Shown one piece after another: positions 61,512 through 64,000 of a stretch of DNA of 64,000 nt; position 1 is the stretch's first letter; each line of letters starts with the position of its first letter. The notes under the pieces were generated by a model. It did not search any database. It saw only the letters and a list, made by a program, of their open reading frames with translations, and was not told the DNA's origin. Both the position numbers and the translations under genes were made by a program. The DNA is from Lachnospiraceae bacterium (GTDB lineage: Bacteria > Bacillota > Clostridia > Lachnospirales > Lachnospiraceae): positions 62,001 through 126,000 of the forward strand of contig JAGAPK010000062.1 of the NCBI GenBank assembly GCA_017623295.1, given 5' to 3'.

Positions 61512-62294
61512 ACCTTGTGTAAATCTTGCAAGGAATTGTTTTGTTCTTTCTTCTTTCGGATGTTCCATAACCTGAATCGGGTCACCCTGTTCCAGAATAC
61601 AGCCATCATCCATGAAAATAACGTGGTCAGCAACATCACGGGCAAAAGCCATTTCGTGAGTTACAATAATCATTGTCGTTTTTTTGTCGGCAAGCTCTTT
61701 AATAACTTTCAATACTTCACCGGTTAATTCAGGATCAAGTGCGGAAGTCGGTTCATCAAAACAGAGAATATCCGGTTGAAGTGCAAGAGCACGGGCAATT
61801 GCCACTCTCTGACACTGACCGCCGGAAAGTTGATGCGGATAATTCTGCATACGGTCTGCTAATCCCATTTGTTTTAATAAACTTGCTGCTTGTGCTTCGA
61901 TTTCCTGATGAATTTCTTTTTTTCTGGTTTTGTAATCCGGCTGTTCTTTGGCAAGGAGCTCTTTTGCTAACATGACATTCTGCAATGCCGTGTACTGTGG
62001 AAAAAGATTGAAGGACTGAAATACCAGACCAAAATGCAGTCTTTTCTTACGGATTTCAGCTTCGCTCCTGCTAAAAGGTGCATCCGGGTCGAATAAGGTT
62101 TCTCCGTTTACACGGATAATACCGGAATCCGGACGTTCCAGAAAATTCAAACAACGCAAAAGAGTCGTTTTTCCACTGCCGGAAGAACCGATAATAGAAA
62201 GTACCTGACCTTTTTCCAGAGAAAAACTGATATCTTTTAAGACTTCAGTACGTTCAAAAGATTTTTGAATATGTTCTACTTCTAATATTGACAT
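61509..62294 (-). CDS. Polar amino-acid ABC transporter, ATP-binding protein
   Basis: A 261-residue GlnQ/HisP-type ATPase: Walker A GSSGSGKTTLLRCLNFLERP, Q-loop VFQSFNLFPQYTALQNV, signature LSGGQCQRVAIARAL, Walker B ILCFDEPTSALDPELTGEV and the switch His in IVTHEMAFARDVADH. It is the last gene of a three-gene importer operon on the minus strand, 15 nt after the permease gene. Confidence 0.95.
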   Translation of the reverse strand: MSILEVEHIQKSFERTEVLKDISFSLEKGQVLSIIGSSGSGKTTLLRCLNFLERPDSGIIRVNGETLFDPDAPFSRSEAEIRKKRLHFGLVFQSFNLFPQYTALQNVMLAKELLAKEQPDYKTRKKEIHQEIEAQAASLLKQMGLADRMQNYPHQLSGGQCQRVAIARALALQPDILCFDEPTSALDPELTGEVLKVIKELADKKTTMIIVTHEMAFARDVADHVIFMDDGCILEQGDPIQVMEHPKEERTKQFLARFTQG

Positions 62295-62309
62295 CGTTTT
62301 TCTCCTTTC

Positions 62310-62996
62310 TTATCTAAAATAATTTAGTTTCTTTTCTAAACGTCCAAGAAGGAGCGTCAGAATACCGTTACAGATAAGATAATAAACTGCGGTAAAAAAC
62401 AGTGGCCAGATTGCTCCGGAAATACCCTGAGAACCTTTCATAAATGCCTGACCAGCCCAGATAATTTCCTGAAGGGCAATGATGCGGGCAAGAGAGGTGT
62501 CTTTTACCAGAGTGATAATTTCATTGGACATCGGCGGCACAATTCGCTTAATCATCTGAAGCAGGGTAACTTTAAAGAAAATCTGAGTCTTTGTCATGCC
62601 AAGTACCAGTCCGGCTTCTGTCTGTCCAACCGGAACACCCTGAATACCACCACGATATATCTCCGAGAAATAGCAGGCATAATTCAGGATGAAGGAAACA
62701 GATGCAGCCAGAAAACGACCGGTTTCCCCACCGCCCCAGATAGGATTACCAAGTACCAGTCCGGGGAAATAGTAAATAATCAGAAGCTGAATCATAAGCG
62801 GAGTTCCACGTACAATCCAGACAATTACTTTTGTCAAATAGCTAAGTGGTTTGAAACGTGACATTGAACCAAATGCGATGATTAATCCAAGTGGAAAAGC
62901 ACCGATTAACGTAACAAAAAATAATTTCAATGTCTGTAAAAAACCAATATTTAAGGCATGAATAACAATGGGAAGTTGTTCCAGAATCAGTTCCAT
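62310..62996 (-). CDS. Polar amino-acid ABC transporter, permease
   Basis: A 228-residue His/Glu/Gln/Arg/opine-type permease with about five membrane helices and the EAA loop (GMTKTQIFFKVTLLQMIKRI). RGTPLMIQLLIIYYF and NYACYFSEIYRGGIQGVPVG are typical. One permease gene suggests a homodimer. It lies between the binding-protein gene and the ATPase gene. Confidence 0.95.
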   Translation of the reverse strand: MELILEQLPIVIHALNIGFLQTLKLFFVTLIGAFPLGLIIAFGSMSRFKPLSYLTKVIVWIVRGTPLMIQLLIIYYFPGLVLGNPIWGGGETGRFLAASVSFILNYACYFSEIYRGGIQGVPVGQTEAGLVLGMTKTQIFFKVTLLQMIKRIVPPMSNEIITLVKDTSLARIIALQEIIWAGQAFMKGSQGISGAIWPLFFTAVYYLICNGILTLLLGRLEKKLNYFR

Positions 62997-63074
62997 GAGC
63001 TTATCCTGCTTCTCCTTTCAGTGTAATACAAATTTTCCGAGTGAAAGTTATTATGTAACTATTTGTACCGATAA

Positions 63075-63959
63075 TTACTGTTCTACGACAGCAGCCTGAA
63101 CACCATATGTTTCAGCACATTCCATCATAGTACCATCAGCGTAGCTTGCAGCAAAGAACTCGTTTAATTTGGCAGCGAGGTCAGAACCTTTACGGAAACC
63201 AACGCCATATTCTTCACTGTTTAAGCCGATTGTATAAGTTAAATCAGCATAGCCTGTACCTTCACCTACCATAGCAGCGGCCATTAAAGAGTCGATGATA
63301 GCAGCATCAGAAGTACCGGCAGCAACTTCCATAAGTGCATCAGACTGAGCTTTTACCGGTGTGAAGTTTAAGGAAAGAGCAGTTGCCTGTTCCTCACCTG
63401 CACTACCAGCTTCTACTGCAAAAGTTAATTCAGCAAGGCTTTCTGTGTCCTGATAGTTATCTGCTACGTCAGCAGGAACGATAACTACCTGTGCGTTGTT
63501 ACAGTAAGCATTGGAGCATTCCATTGCACTCTTTACTTCATCCGTAAGAGTCATACCATTCCATACGCAGTCGATTGTTTTACCATCTAATTCCATAATT
63601 TTGTTGTCCCAGTCGATTTCTACGAATTCAACTGTTACACCAAGGCTTTCAGCAAAAGCTTTTGCCATATCAGCATCAAAACCAACCCATTCACCGTTTT
63701 CATCTTTATAATCCATTGGTGCGAAGTCTGTGATACCTACTACAAGAGTTCCTTTTTCCTGAACATAAGCTAAATCACTTTCTGCAGAAGCAGCTTCTTC
63801 AGTGGAAGCTTCCTCAGTCGTAGTTTCTTCAGCTACTGCTTCTTCCGTTACAGCCTCCTCAGTTGTTGCTGTTGTTTCTTCTGATGATGCAGTATTACCA
63901 CATCCGACTAAGGACAGAGCCATCATCAGAGCTGCTGTTGTTGCAAACATTTTTTTCAT
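63075..63959 (-). CDS. Amino-acid ABC transporter substrate-binding lipoprotein
   Basis: A 294-residue binding protein with a lipoprotein signal: MKKMFATTAALMMALSLVGC, with lipid-modified Cys20. A Thr/Glu/Ala-rich spacer (residues about 22-62) leads to the solute-binding domain (GTLVVGITDFAPMDYKDENG, GFDADMAKAFAESLGVTVEF), matching family 3 polar amino-acid proteins. Cys157-like residues (VKSAMECSNAYCNNAQ) could form a disulfide. GAGGAG precedes the ATG. It is first in its operon; the promoter is near the right edge of the window and is only partly seen. Confidence 0.95.
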   Translation of the reverse strand: MKKMFATTAALMMALSLVGCGNTASSEETTATTEEAVTEEAVAEETTTEEASTEEAASAESDLAYVQEKGTLVVGITDFAPMDYKDENGEWVGFDADMAKAFAESLGVTVEFVEIDWDNKIMELDGKTIDCVWNGMTLTDEVKSAMECSNAYCNNAQVVIVPADVADNYQDTESLAELTFAVEAGSAGEEQATALSLNFTPVKAQSDALMEVAAGTSDAAIIDSLMAAAMVGEGTGYADLTYTIGLNSEEYGVGFRKGSDLAAKLNEFFAASYADGTMMECAETYGVQAAVVEQ

Positions 63960-64000
63960 AATTTTTCTCCTCCTAAAAAATATATTATATTAGTATAAAA

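Overview
The window looks like chromosome of a low-GC Gram-positive anaerobe of the Clostridia, most likely a Lachnospiraceae member. The support is strong AGGAGG ribosome sites, TTGACA/TATAAT promoters with 17-18 nt spacers, a fused clostridial-type PurL, QueH, Mini-RNase III, SigH, a Cys T-box, rubrerythrin, and no oxygen-respiration genes. This is inferred from gene content only; no 16S gene is present.

Layout. 1-2.1 kb: the end of an unrecognised gene, a TetR regulator, a PemK/MazF-like toxin with a small upstream partner, and a small membrane protein. 2.2-12.2 kb: purL, a zinc-ribbon membrane-anchored protein, and carAB with a near-consensus promoter. 12.2-16.2 kb: queH facing a PD-(D/E)XK nuclease/transposase-family gene with a repeated coiled-coil tail, then argS. 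16.3-16.5 kb: tRNA-Val and tRNA-Met. 16.5-21.4 kb: a decayed genomic island in the 3' end of tRNA-Met, bounded by a 22-nt imperfect copy of that tRNA end. It carries a truncated integrase, a broken BspA-type LRR gene, an IS3-family remnant and an intact pair of defence-type genes (a DUF262/HNH GmrSD-like protein and a DUF4062 protein). Just outside lies a type I toxin-antitoxin locus (21.63-21.95 kb) whose 27-residue toxin is too short for ordinary gene calling. 22.1-28.8 kb: a self-regulated TetR-oxidoreductase pair, a three-gene ABC-2 exporter and a chemotaxis receptor; the exporter and receptor share a 77-nt upstream repeat containing a SigD-like promoter.

28.9-34.1 kb: a CofE-like protein, an SDR, and a CoA module (ECF S component, coaX, coaBC). 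34.1-42.8 kb: LysR/MATE divergent pair, ispF, then the conserved cysE-cysS-mrnC-rlmB-sigH block led by a Cys T-box, with an SGNH hydrolase carrying SGN hexapeptide repeats before sigH, then tRNA-Thr. 42.9-49.5 kb: a surface protein split by a frameshift at an A8 tract, a double flavodoxin-like protein, a HAD phosphatase, a small coiled-coil protein and a class A PBP. 49.8-56.2 kb: WYL regulator, GyrI-like/GNAT fusion, tannase-like esterase, and two NSS transporters. 56.4-64 kb: hybrid histidine kinase, SUV3-like helicase, rubrerythrin under a Fur/PerR-type box, and a polar amino-acid ABC importer.

Most of the window is core metabolism. The accessory biology is concentrated between 16.5 and 22.5 kb. 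The strongest candidates for something undescribed are the DUF262-DUF4062 pair, the type I toxin locus beside the island, the shared SigD-like element and the A8 frameshift gene.
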